Source of the DNA: Litorisediminicola beolgyonensis
Lineage (GTDB): Bacteria > Pseudomonadota > Alphaproteobacteria > Rhodobacterales > Rhodobacteraceae
Direction of reading: 5' to 3'
NCBI RefSeq assembly: GCF_042679605.1
Contig: NZ_JBHTMU010000008.1
Coordinates: 1 to 64,000, forward strand
DNA length: 64,000 nucleotides
The notes below the pieces were generated by a model. That model was not told where the DNA came from. It saw only the letters and a list, made by a program, of their open reading frames with translations, and ran no database searches. Below, one piece after another: positions 25,113 through 32,833 of this stretch. The translations under genes and the position numbers were made by a program. How positions within the stretch are numbered: position 1 is the stretch's first letter; every line of letters starts with the position of its first letter.

Positions 25113-26417
25113 CTATCGCTTGATCTGCAGGGTTTCCTCGAGCATCTGATCGGAGGTGGTCACGATCTTGGCGTTCGAGGAATAGGCGCGCTGCGCCTCG
25201 ATGAGATCGGTCAGCTCGCCCGCCACGTCGACATTCGAGCCCTCGAGCGCATTGGCCGTCACGCTGCCCGAGCCGCCGGCGCCAGCCGAGAGGATCGACA
25301 CCGGGCCGGAGCTCCGCGAGACGCGGTAGGCGTTGCCGTCGCGCTCGGTCAGGCCGTTGGGGTTGGCGACCATGGCCAGCGGGATCTCGTAGAGCGGCGA
25401 GCGGGTGCCGTTGTCGAACACGCCGTAGACGGTGCCGTCGGCTTCGATCTCGGCCCGGAGCAGGTTGCCGGACTGGATGCCGTCCTGCTCGGAGGTCAGG
25501 CCGGAATAATCGCCCGCAAATTGCGTGATGCCCGAGAACGCGCCGGGCGCGCCGAGATTGATGTCGATGCTCTGCGGCGTGGTGGCGTTGTCGAGCGTCA
25601 GCGTCGCGGCGCCGGTCGCGGGGTTGAAGGCAAAGGCCGCGGGCGCGGTGCCGAGGTTGGTGATGTTGGTGTAGCTGAGCGGCGAGCCCGCGGTCGGGCC
25701 GCTGTCCGAGAAGGTCACGTCGACCGAGCCCAGAACGCCGCTCGTCGTGTCCGACACGGTCAGCGTCCAGAGGTTGTCGGTCGCGGTGGGCTGCCAGGAG
25801 AACTGGACCCGCTCGGCTTCACCGAGGGCGGTGAAATACTCGGCCGAGGACACGAAGGGCGCGCCCGGCGTGGCGACGCCTGTCGTCTGCGAGGGCAGGT
25901 TGGCGACGATGCTCATTTCCGAGGTCGGGTTGCCGTTGATCGTCCGGTTGGCGATGTTGACAGTTGTCAACTGGCTCATCGAGTTGCCATCCGCCGCCGA
26001 GAGCGTGCCGTCGGCATTGTAGGGGCGGCCGGCAAGATAGAGCCCTGCGGCGTTGACGAGGTTGCCATCCTCGTCCGGCAGGAACGATCCCGCGCGGGTC
26101 AGCGCGTAGTTGGCCTCGTTCGGATCGTTGACGAATTTGGAGACGACGAAGAAGCCTTCGCCCGAGATGGCCAGGTCGGTGGAGCTTGTGGTGGTGCGCA
26201 GCGCGCCCGCCTCGGCGACCTCGGTGCGGTCATTGGCGCGGACACCGGCCCCTTCGGTCAGCTCGCTCGAGCCGGTGACCGAGGTCACGAGCTGGCTGAA
26301 GCTGCGCTTGTAGCCGTCGGTATTGGCGTTCGCGATGTTCTGCGAGATGTTGCCGACGCGCTGAGAGTTCGCGGACAGTCCGCTGATCCCGATCTGCATC
26401 GCTTGCGAGAGGCTCAT
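25113..26417 (-). CDS. flgE: Flagellar hook protein FlgE
   Basis: A 434-residue hook protein. N-terminal LSANSQRVGNISQNIANANT and the DGYKRSFSQLV extension give the axial signature; GEGFFVVSKF is the usual FlgE/FlgG beta core start; the C-terminal VAGELTDLIEAQRAYSSNAK is conserved. Hook length is set by FliK (32834-34819), and FlgD (32160-32825) caps the hook during growth. The upstream 108-bp gap is AT-rich and carries a TATTC element 80 bases before the start. Confidence 0.95.
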   Translation of the reverse strand: MSLSQAMQIGISGLSANSQRVGNISQNIANANTDGYKRSFSQLVTSVTGSSELTEGAGVRANDRTEVAEAGALRTTTSSTDLAISGEGFFVVSKFVNDPNEANYALTRAGSFLPDEDGNLVNAAGLYLAGRPYNADGTLSAADGNSMSQLTTVNIANRTINGNPTSEMSIVANLPSQTTGVATPGAPFVSSAEYFTALGEAERVQFSWQPTATDNLWTLTVSDTTSGVLGSVDVTFSDSGPTAGSPLSYTNITNLGTAPAAFAFNPATGAATLTLDNATTPQSIDINLGAPGAFSGITQFAGDYSGLTSEQDGIQSGNLLRAEIEADGTVYGVFDNGTRSPLYEIPLAMVANPNGLTERDGNAYRVSRSSGPVSILSAGAGGSGSVTANALEGSNVDVAGELTDLIEAQRAYSSNAKIVTTSDQMLEETLQIKR

Positions 26418-26502
26418 GTTCCTGTCTCCTGCCTTTTTTATACGGAATTTCTTCCATTTCTTGCCGAAGACGAAATAGAAGAGCGAAGTTTCGAATAGTT
26501 TA

Positions 26503-26533
26503 AAGGATAGGATAATTCTTTATGCCTATCCTT
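26503..26533. terminator. 9-bp inverted repeat at the end of the TPR gene, upstream of flgE
   Basis: AAGGATAGG (26503-26511) and CCTATCCTT (26525-26533) form a perfect 9-bp inverted repeat with a 13-base AT-rich spacer. The right arm overlaps the TAG stop of the reverse-strand TPR gene. On that strand the stem ends in CCTTTAAAC, so it may act as a weak terminator. The arms contain CTATCCTT, the octamer seen in other flagellar promoters, so it could equally be a regulator site for flgE. Confidence 0.45.
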
Positions 26534-28400
26534 GCGTTTCTTCCTGACCCAGTTCGTTCAGGCGATTGAGGCTGCGTTCGGCCTCGTCCATCTCGGCCTC
26601 GATGGCGTTGCGGCGCAGCGGCAGGAGATCGGGTCGCGTGGCGCCGATCTCCGAGGCGAGCCCGGCCCAATGCGGCACTTCCGCAAGTTCCGGAAGTTCG
26701 GCGGCGAGCCGCACGACATCGTCGCCCCGACCGGCGCGATGGGCGGCCAGAAGAAGGCGCGCGGCCTCGGCCTCGCCGAAGGCCTCGCGGCCCTCGGCGC
26801 GCAGGGTCTCGTAGGCCAGCATCGCCGCTTCCCAGTCGCCGCGGGCGTAGAGCGCCTCGGCCTTCAGGGCCAGGACCCGCGCCGACGGGGTTTCGGGCGT
26901 TAGCGAGAGAAGCTCGTCGGTCAGGCCGGTCGCCTGAAAGGCCTGTGCGCGCAACACGGCGGCGCGCGCGGCCAGGTCGCGGTTCTCGCTGGTCAGAGCG
27001 GCGCTGAGGATCTCGGCGGCGCGGCTGTCCTGCCCGCCTGCGAGAAGCGCCTCGGCCTCGTCGAGGCGCAGGCTGTCGCGGCGTTCGGGCGCGATGCTCG
27101 CAAGGCCCAGATCATGCGCGACGGCGATATGGTCGCGGATCTCGCCGAAGCGTTCGGCGGCGGCGGTGGTGGCGCCGAGCTCCAGCAGGCGGTTCGCGAG
27201 CCGCTCGGTATAGCGGTCGAAGCCCGGCGCGAAGCGGTAGTCGAGTGTCAGGCGGTCATGGCCGTCGACAAAGGCCGAGAGCGGCAGATCGCCCTTGGCC
27301 CCGGCGCTGTAGAAGGCGTCGAGAAGGCTGTCGGCTTGCTCGACCGCCGCCGCGGCGACGGTCGGATCGATCTGGGTCTCGGAGAGGTCGGCGAGGATCT
27401 CGAGCGCGCGGACGCGGTCTCCGGTCTCGACCAGGGCCGCGACGAGCCGCTCCAGCAGAACGATTTCCAGAGGGTCGCCGCGCCACATCCAGCGCGCGAC
27501 CTCGAGAAGCTCGACCGCGTCTTCGGCGGTCAGCGTGCCAGTGCGCTGTCCGAGCGCGACGATCGCGAGCCGCGCCTCCTGCGCGGCGCGATCCCGGCCC
27601 TCGGCGGCGCGGCGATAGCTGTCGAGCGCGGCAACATCCTCGCCCCCGGCCTCGGCCACCCGGCCCAGGAGATAGTGGTAGACCGGGGCGTCGCTGAGGC
27701 CCGGCACATCCGCGAAGCGCATGGCGAGGTCGCGCGCGGTGCGCCATTCCTCGATCTCGACCGCATGCGAGAAGAACACGGGAAGCGCGCGCGAGAGGAG
27801 CGGAACCGGCAGGCTGTCGAGACGCTCCAGCGCGGCGGCGAAGCCCGGGACGTCATAGGCCCCGACGAAGAGCCGCGCGAGCGCATCATAGAGCGGCGCG
27901 TCGGGCCAGGTCTCGGGCATGGGCGGCGGCGGGCTCGACTGGCGTGCGGCGCCCTCCATCTCGAAGACGCCGATGGCGATGTCGAGCGCGGCGGCGCGGG
28001 CATCCGCCTCGGGTGCGTAGGCGGCGTCGAGATAGGCGCGGGCCTCGGGCAGGAAGCCATGCGCGAGATGCAGCGCCGCGAGGGACAAAAAGGTCTCTTC
28101 ATGCGGGATCTGATCGGCGGCGAGCGCGCCGAGGAAACGCGTGCGCGTCTCGAAGAAAGGCTCGTCGGCGATCTCGGGCAGGCGCAGGGCCGGGAGGGGT
28201 CCCAAGGGGCGGCGCGGTTCTGCGGGCGCGACCTTTTCGGGCGGTGGGGCTTCGGCGACACGCTCCGGTGCCCGGTCCACGGATCCCGTGCCGGGCCACG
28301 CAAGCTCGGCGCGCGCGCCGAGATCGGCGGCGTCGGGGGGATCCATGCCGAATACCAGCGCCGGGGCTCCGGCGGCGATCAACAGGAGCGAATAAACCAT
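26526..28400 (-). CDS. Secreted TPR-rich protein in flagellar locus (possible MotC counterpart)
   Basis: A 624-residue protein with a short N-terminal hydrophobic signal or anchor (MVYSLLLIAAGAPALVFGM), a Pro-rich linker to about residue 70, and then helical repeats resembling TPRs throughout, for example EARAYLDAAYAPEADARAAA and RAVALLETGDRVRALEI-like blocks. No catalytic motif is seen. It is divergent from flgF and upstream of flgE. Because a MotE-like chaperone is encoded here (8335-9003) and MotC is a periplasmic TPR-like partner of MotB in rhizobia, this protein could fill that role (inference). I do not recognise a specific family. Confidence 0.6.
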   Translation of the reverse strand: MVYSLLLIAAGAPALVFGMDPPDAADLGARAELAWPGTGSVDRAPERVAEAPPPEKVAPAEPRRPLGPLPALRLPEIADEPFFETRTRFLGALAADQIPHEETFLSLAALHLAHGFLPEARAYLDAAYAPEADARAAALDIAIGVFEMEGAARQSSPPPPMPETWPDAPLYDALARLFVGAYDVPGFAAALERLDSLPVPLLSRALPVFFSHAVEIEEWRTARDLAMRFADVPGLSDAPVYHYLLGRVAEAGGEDVAALDSYRRAAEGRDRAAQEARLAIVALGQRTGTLTAEDAVELLEVARWMWRGDPLEIVLLERLVAALVETGDRVRALEILADLSETQIDPTVAAAAVEQADSLLDAFYSAGAKGDLPLSAFVDGHDRLTLDYRFAPGFDRYTERLANRLLELGATTAAAERFGEIRDHIAVAHDLGLASIAPERRDSLRLDEAEALLAGGQDSRAAEILSAALTSENRDLAARAAVLRAQAFQATGLTDELLSLTPETPSARVLALKAEALYARGDWEAAMLAYETLRAEGREAFGEAEAARLLLAAHRAGRGDDVVRLAAELPELAEVPHWAGLASEIGATRPDLLPLRRNAIEAEMDEAERSLNRLNELGQEETQG

Positions 28401-28493
28401 GCCTCAGTTTTTTCTATTCTTGATTTTTGAGAACTGTTCTATAAGAATAAATAAAAAATCAAGAAAAAATGGCTTAGGCAGGGCCGAAACAAA
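28401..28493. promoter_or_regulatory. Divergent TPR gene/flgF region with a 12-bp inverted repeat
   Basis: This 93-bp AT-rich gap has TTCTTGATTTTT (28417-28428) and its exact complement AAAAATCAAGAA (28454-28465), a perfect 12-bp inverted repeat around a 25-base spacer. The left arm is part of TATTCTTGATTT (28415-28426), identical to a 12-mer before motA (42650-42661). Each arm faces one of the two divergent genes: 79 bases before the flgF start and 65 bases before the TPR gene start. This layout is what paired promoters or a dimer-bound operator would look like. Confidence 0.5.
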
Positions 28494-29240
28494 ATGGACA
28501 GTGCGAGCTATATCCCGATCTCGCTGGCGAGCGCGTTGCAGCGCGACCTGGACGTGACCGCGAACAATATCGCCAACGCCAACACCACGGGCTTCAAGCG
28601 CGAGCGTGTGGCGTTCGAGACCTACATGCACCAGGAAAACGCGACCGGCGAGGAGGTGAGCTTTGTCGTCGATGGCGGCTCCTATCTCGACGCGTCAGCG
28701 GGCGCGCTGGAGCATACCGGCAACCCGCTTGACCTGGCCATCGAGGGCGAAGGCTGGTTCGCCTACGAGACCGAGGACGGCACCCGCGCCTATGGGCGCG
28801 ACGGGCGTCTGGTGCTTGATGGGCAGGGCAATCTGGTCACGCTGAACGGGTCGCGGATCCTCGATTCCGGCGGCGGCGCGATCGCGCTCGATCCGGCCCT
28901 CGCGACATCGGTGGCGATTGCCGAGGACGGCACGATGACCGGGCCGGACGGCGCGCCCATCGCGCGCGTCGGGCTCTTCGAGATCGCCGATCTGCAGTCC
29001 TACGAGCGCCGCGGCGGCGGGATGTTCGTCGCGCCCGAGATCGGCGCGGCCCCGCCGGTTCCCTCGCCCACCACGCGGGTCGTGCAGGGTGCGGTCGAGG
29101 GCAGCAACGTCCAGCCCGTGACCGAAATGACACGGATGATCGAGATCCAGCGCGCCTACGAGCGCGCGATGAAGCTGATGAGCACCGCCGACGATCTGCG
29201 CAAGGATGCGATGCGCCGTCTGGCCAGCCCCACGGGATAA
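28494..29240 (+). CDS. flgF: Flagellar rod protein FlgF
   Basis: A 248-residue distal-rod-family protein. LQRDLDVTANNIANANTTGF and KRERVAFETYM form the N-terminal axial motif, LDLAIEGEGWFAYETEDGTR is the beta-core start, and the C-terminal PVTEMTRMIEIQRAYERAMK is conserved. FlgF is distinguished from FlgG by its shorter length and by position before flgG. It starts the operon flgF-flgG-flgA-flgH and is divergent from the TPR gene. Confidence 0.93.
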   Translation: MDSASYIPISLASALQRDLDVTANNIANANTTGFKRERVAFETYMHQENATGEEVSFVVDGGSYLDASAGALEHTGNPLDLAIEGEGWFAYETEDGTRAYGRDGRLVLDGQGNLVTLNGSRILDSGGGAIALDPALATSVAIAEDGTMTGPDGAPIARVGLFEIADLQSYERRGGGMFVAPEIGAAPPVPSPTTRVVQGAVEGSNVQPVTEMTRMIEIQRAYERAMKLMSTADDLRKDAMRRLASPTG

Positions 29241-29252
29241 GGAGACAGGACG

Positions 29253-30038
29253 ATGAAAGCGCTCGGAATCGCGGCGACGGGGATGCTCGCGCAGCAGACC
29301 AATGTCGACGTCATCTCGCACAATATCGCCAACGCCAACACCACCGGGTTCAAGGCCCGGCGAGCGGCGTTCCAGGACCTGATCTACGAGAACCGCAAGC
29401 GCGAGGGCACGCTGACCGCCGAGGCGGGCTCGGCCCGGCCGACCGGCGTCGATGTGGGTCTCGGCGTGCAGACCGCGGGCGTCGTCCGGCTGGCGACGCA
29501 AGGCGGCCTCGCGCAGACCGAGAACCGCACGGATGTGGCCATCGACGGGCGCGGCTTCTTCACAGTGCTGATGCCCGATGGCGGCACCGCCTATACCCGC
29601 GACGGGGCGTTCCAGATCTCGGCCGAGGGCCAGCTCGTGACCCTGCAGGGCTTCGAGGTCGATCCCGGCATCGTCGTTCCGCAGAACACCATCCAGCTCG
29701 ACATCACCGAGGACGGCACGGTCTCGGCCTTCGTCGAGAACGACCCGGTGCCGGTCGAACTGGGCCGCCTGACGCTTGCGACCTTCGTCAACGAGGCAGG
29801 GCTCCGGGCGCTTGGCGGCAACATGCTGCAGGCGACGGTCGCCTCGGGCGACGCGCTTCCGGCCAATCCCGGCGATCCGGGGGTCGGCCTGGTGCGGCAG
29901 GGGTATCTGGAGAACTCCAACGTCAACATCATCCAGCAGATCACCGACCTGATCGCGGCGCAGCGCGCCTATGAGATGAACTCAAAGACGATCGAGACCG
30001 CCGACCAGATGCTCTCGACCGCCAACCAGATCAAATGA
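29253..30038 (+). CDS. flgG: Flagellar distal rod protein FlgG
   Basis: A 261-residue protein, exactly the usual FlgG length. MKALGIAATGMLAQQTNVDV and ISHNIANANTTGFKARRAAF are the FlgG N-terminus; QGYLENSNVNIIQQITDLIA and QRAYEMNSKTIETADQML are the C-terminal helix. FlgG forms the drive-shaft part of the rod. It lies 12 bases after flgF with an AGGAGA ribosome site and overlaps flgA by 4 nt (ATGA). Confidence 0.97.
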   Translation: MKALGIAATGMLAQQTNVDVISHNIANANTTGFKARRAAFQDLIYENRKREGTLTAEAGSARPTGVDVGLGVQTAGVVRLATQGGLAQTENRTDVAIDGRGFFTVLMPDGGTAYTRDGAFQISAEGQLVTLQGFEVDPGIVVPQNTIQLDITEDGTVSAFVENDPVPVELGRLTLATFVNEAGLRALGGNMLQATVASGDALPANPGDPGVGLVRQGYLENSNVNIIQQITDLIAAQRAYEMNSKTIETADQMLSTANQIK

Positions 30039-30691
30039 TCCGCGCCTGTCTTCTCGCGGCCCTCTGGCTGACCCCCGGGATCGCCGGAGCCGCGCCGCTG
30101 GCCGAGCTGATCGAAGAGAAGACGCGCGCGACGCTTGGCCTGCGCGTGCCGGACACGGCCGCGATCCGCGTCGCCTTCACCGCGAAGCCGGTGGACGAGG
30201 CGATGGTGCTCTCGGCCTTCTGGATGGACGAGGGCACCGGCCAGTTCCTGGCCAATGCCGTGACCGAGGCGGGCGGCGTGCACCGGATCGGCGGCGTCGC
30301 CGTGGTCTCGGTGCCGGTCACCGTGCCGACCCGGTCGATCATGCCCGGCGAGATCATCGGCGCGGGCGATCTGGAAAGCGTGGACCTGCCCCTGGGCCGG
30401 ATCGGAGCCTTCACCCTGAGCGATCCCGAGAGCCTGATCGGCAAGGAAGTCAAGAGCCTCCTCACCGCGGGCCGGCCGGTGATGGCGCAGGCGGTGCAGG
30501 AGCCGCTCGTGATCGCGCGGGGCGCCGAGGTGTCGATCCGCTTCAGCGACGGCCAGCTCAGTCTCTCGGCCCCGGGCCGCGCGCTGCGCGACGCCCATGT
30601 CGGCCAGGAGGTGAAGGTCGTGAATATCGCAACGAATGCCACCGTGATCGGCGTGGCCACCGCAACCGGAGACGTGGAGATTCCGCGATGA
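30035..30691 (+). CDS. flgA: P-ring assembly chaperone FlgA
   Basis: A 218-residue periplasmic protein with a signal peptide (residues ~1-18, ending GIAGA). The C-terminal half shows the SAF/FlgA domain: VTVPTRSIMPGEIIGAGDLE, then LTAGRPVMAQAVQEPLVIAR and VGQEVKVVNIATNATVIGVA. FlgA assists P-ring assembly by FlgI. It overlaps flgG and flgH by 4 nt each, showing tight coupling. Confidence 0.93.
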   Translation: MIRACLLAALWLTPGIAGAAPLAELIEEKTRATLGLRVPDTAAIRVAFTAKPVDEAMVLSAFWMDEGTGQFLANAVTEAGGVHRIGGVAVVSVPVTVPTRSIMPGEIIGAGDLESVDLPLGRIGAFTLSDPESLIGKEVKSLLTAGRPVMAQAVQEPLVIARGAEVSIRFSDGQLSLSAPGRALRDAHVGQEVKVVNIATNATVIGVATATGDVEIPR

Positions 30692-31443
30692 CCCGCCCCA
30701 CCCCGCTTCGCGCCCTCCCGGCGCTCGGTCTTGCCCTTCTGACCGCCTGCACCGGCGCCCTGCCGGACAGCGACCCGATGCCCTCGCCCATGGGCAGCGG
30801 CATCGAGGAGGTCAGCCGCGTCCAGGTGCCGATGCCGCCGCCCGATCTGCCCGAGCCGATGCTTCGCGCCGAAAGCGCGTCGCTCTGGCAGCGCGGCAAT
30901 GCGAGCTTCTTCGCCGATCAGCGCGCCGAGCGCGTCGGCGATCTCCTGACCATCGTGATCGAGATCGACGACAACGCCCAGCTTCGGAACCAGACCCAGC
31001 GCAAGCGCGAGGGGCAGACCAATCTCGGGACGCCGTCGCTCTTCGGCTATGGCGACCAGCTGGGCAAGATCCTGCCCGGCGTCGATGACGACGCCTTCGC
31101 GGGCAAGGACCTGATCGCGATCTCCGGCGGGCAGGACGTGACCGGCTCGGGCTCGATCAACCGCAACGAGACGATCAACCTGCGCGTCGCGGCGCTGGTG
31201 GTCGAGCGGCTGCCGAACGGCAACCTCGTCGTCGCGGGCCGTCAGGAGGTCAAGGTGAACCACGAGCTGCGCGATCTGCGCGTCTCCGGCATCATCCGGC
31301 CCGAGGATATCCAGCGCGACAACTCGATCCCCTACGACAAGATCGCCGAGGCTCGCATCAGCTATGGCGGACGGGGACAATTGTCCCGCCAGCAGAAGGT
31401 GCAATATGGCGAGGGCGTCATGGATGTGATCCTGCCCTACTGA
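30688..31443 (+). CDS. flgH: Flagellar L-ring lipoprotein FlgH
   Basis: A 251-residue lipoprotein. The lipobox LLTAC near residues 19-23 follows a short hydrophobic signal. The L-ring blocks RAERVGDLLTIVIEIDDNAQ and VVERLPNGNLVVAGRQEVKV, then LRVSGIIRPEDIQRDNSI, are conserved. FlgH forms the outer-membrane bushing of the rod. It overlaps flgA by 4 nt. An 86-bp gap without visible signals follows before the FliL-like gene. Confidence 0.96.
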   Translation: MTRPTPLRALPALGLALLTACTGALPDSDPMPSPMGSGIEEVSRVQVPMPPPDLPEPMLRAESASLWQRGNASFFADQRAERVGDLLTIVIEIDDNAQLRNQTQRKREGQTNLGTPSLFGYGDQLGKILPGVDDDAFAGKDLIAISGGQDVTGSGSINRNETINLRVAALVVERLPNGNLVVAGRQEVKVNHELRDLRVSGIIRPEDIQRDNSIPYDKIAEARISYGGRGQLSRQQKVQYGEGVMDVILPY

Positions 31444-31529
31444 TAGCCAGCTCCTTCCACGGTTTGGCCGCAATTCGCGACGATCTTCACGGCTGCTGAG
31501 TCTGCCAACGAAGAAAGCCGTACATCGCG

Positions 31530-32156
31530 ATGTCCAAACTGACGATTCTGCTCGCCGGTCTGCCTGTCCTGAGTGTCGGGCTGGGATTCGGTGCGGGCTA
31601 TCTGCTCGATCCGTCCGGTTCCGATGCCCACAGCTCTGCCGCGCTCCATGCCGACGCGCCCGCCGCGCAGGACGGCGTGAAGCCCACGGCCGGAAAGGCC
31701 AGCGGTCATGCTCCGGTCACCGCCAAGGCGCATGCGCCCGCGGCGACCGCAGATCATGGCGGCGACGGCGACGTGATCGTCCAGTCCCCCACCAAGGCCA
31801 AGGAGGTCGGCCCCGGAATCAAGCCTGAACTCGACGGCCGGGTGATCATGCTGGGACGCATCACGCTGCCGGTCCAGAAGGCGCGGTCGGTCAGCTATAT
31901 CGTCGCCGATCTTGGCGTGGCCCTGCCCGATCCGCAGATCGCCGAGAGCTACAGCAGCCCCGAGACCGCGATGCGGCTCCGGGATGCGGTGCTGACGGAA
32001 TTGACGAAAGCGGCGGGCGGCCCGGACCTCAAGGGCGCGAGCATCGATACCGACGCGCTGTCGGACCGGCTGCGCTCGGTCCTGGCCCAGAGCTACGCGG
32101 ATGTGGAGGACGTGCTGTTTCTGTCCTTCTACAAGGCCGACGTTCCGCGCGTCTGA
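31530..32156 (+). CDS. FliL-like membrane protein, second paralog
   Basis: A 208-residue protein with an N-terminal membrane helix (residues ~4-26), a His/Ala/Pro-rich linker, and a C-terminal domain (about 95-208) with GRVIMLGRITLPVQKARSVS and VAMRLRDAVLTELTK-like text ending in DVLFLSFYKADVPRV. The layout matches FliL, but the domain differs from the true fliL at 10303-10905 and is typical of a FliL-like gene found after flgH in Rhodobacteraceae. It may interact with the stator (inference). It ends 3 bases before the convergent flgD. Confidence 0.6.
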   Translation: MSKLTILLAGLPVLSVGLGFGAGYLLDPSGSDAHSSAALHADAPAAQDGVKPTAGKASGHAPVTAKAHAPAATADHGGDGDVIVQSPTKAKEVGPGIKPELDGRVIMLGRITLPVQKARSVSYIVADLGVALPDPQIAESYSSPETAMRLRDAVLTELTKAAGGPDLKGASIDTDALSDRLRSVLAQSYADVEDVLFLSFYKADVPRV

Positions 32157-32159
32157 CGT

Positions 32160-32825
32160 CTACCTGACCGCCATCACCTCGGAGGACGCGATCTCTTCGC
32201 CCGAACCGAGCCGCAGGTAGGCGGCGCCGTCGCGGAAGACGAGGCTGTCGACCTTGGCCTCGGAAAAGCTCGTGTAGCCGACGCGATCGCCCGCGGCGTC
32301 GGTCGCGACCACCGCGATGCGGTAGGTCCCCGGCGGCACCGCGAGCCCTTCGCGGTCGAGCCCGTTCCAGTGAATGTCGTGGCGCGTTCCGGCCTCACCC
32401 GAGAGGCCGGTGAAGCGGCGGAGCACCGTGCCGTCCGTACCGAGCACCTGCGCCTCGACCTTCGCGGCCGGACGATCCAGGCGGAACGCCATCTCCGCGC
32501 CATCCGTGCCTAGCTTGACCTCGGAGCTCGGCACCGACACCGACCGCCCGATCAGACCGACATCGGCCATGGAGCCGAAGCTCGACAGCGCGGTCGAGAT
32601 CCGCTCGAGCGTATCGTTGGTCTGGATCGATTGCTCGACCTGGCTGAGCTGCGCGAGCTGGCTGACGAAAGTGGTCGAATCCATCGGCTTCAGCGGGTCC
32701 TGGTTGGCGACCTGCGCGGTCAGGAGCTTCAGGAAGCTTTCGTAATCGGCCGAGAGCGACTGCCGTGCGGCATCGGCCTTGGTCTGAAGCGCGGCGCCGG
32801 TGGGCGCGAGGGGATCGATGGTCAT
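32160..32825 (-). CDS. flgD: Flagellar hook-capping protein FlgD
   Basis: A 221-residue protein. The conserved N-terminal block SADYESFLKLLTAQVANQDP with LKPMDSTTFVSQLAQLSQVE is diagnostic of FlgD. The C-terminal part has a FlgD Ig-like/tudor region with HWNGLDREGLAVPPGTYRIA. FlgD caps the growing hook and guides FlgE polymerisation. It starts 8 bases after the fliK stop and ends the sigma-fliK-flgD operon. Confidence 0.95.
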   Translation of the reverse strand: MTIDPLAPTGAALQTKADAARQSLSADYESFLKLLTAQVANQDPLKPMDSTTFVSQLAQLSQVEQSIQTNDTLERISTALSSFGSMADVGLIGRSVSVPSSEVKLGTDGAEMAFRLDRPAAKVEAQVLGTDGTVLRRFTGLSGEAGTRHDIHWNGLDREGLAVPPGTYRIAVVATDAAGDRVGYTSFSEAKVDSLVFRDGAAYLRLGSGEEIASSEVMAVR

Positions 32826-32833
32826 GGCGGTCC

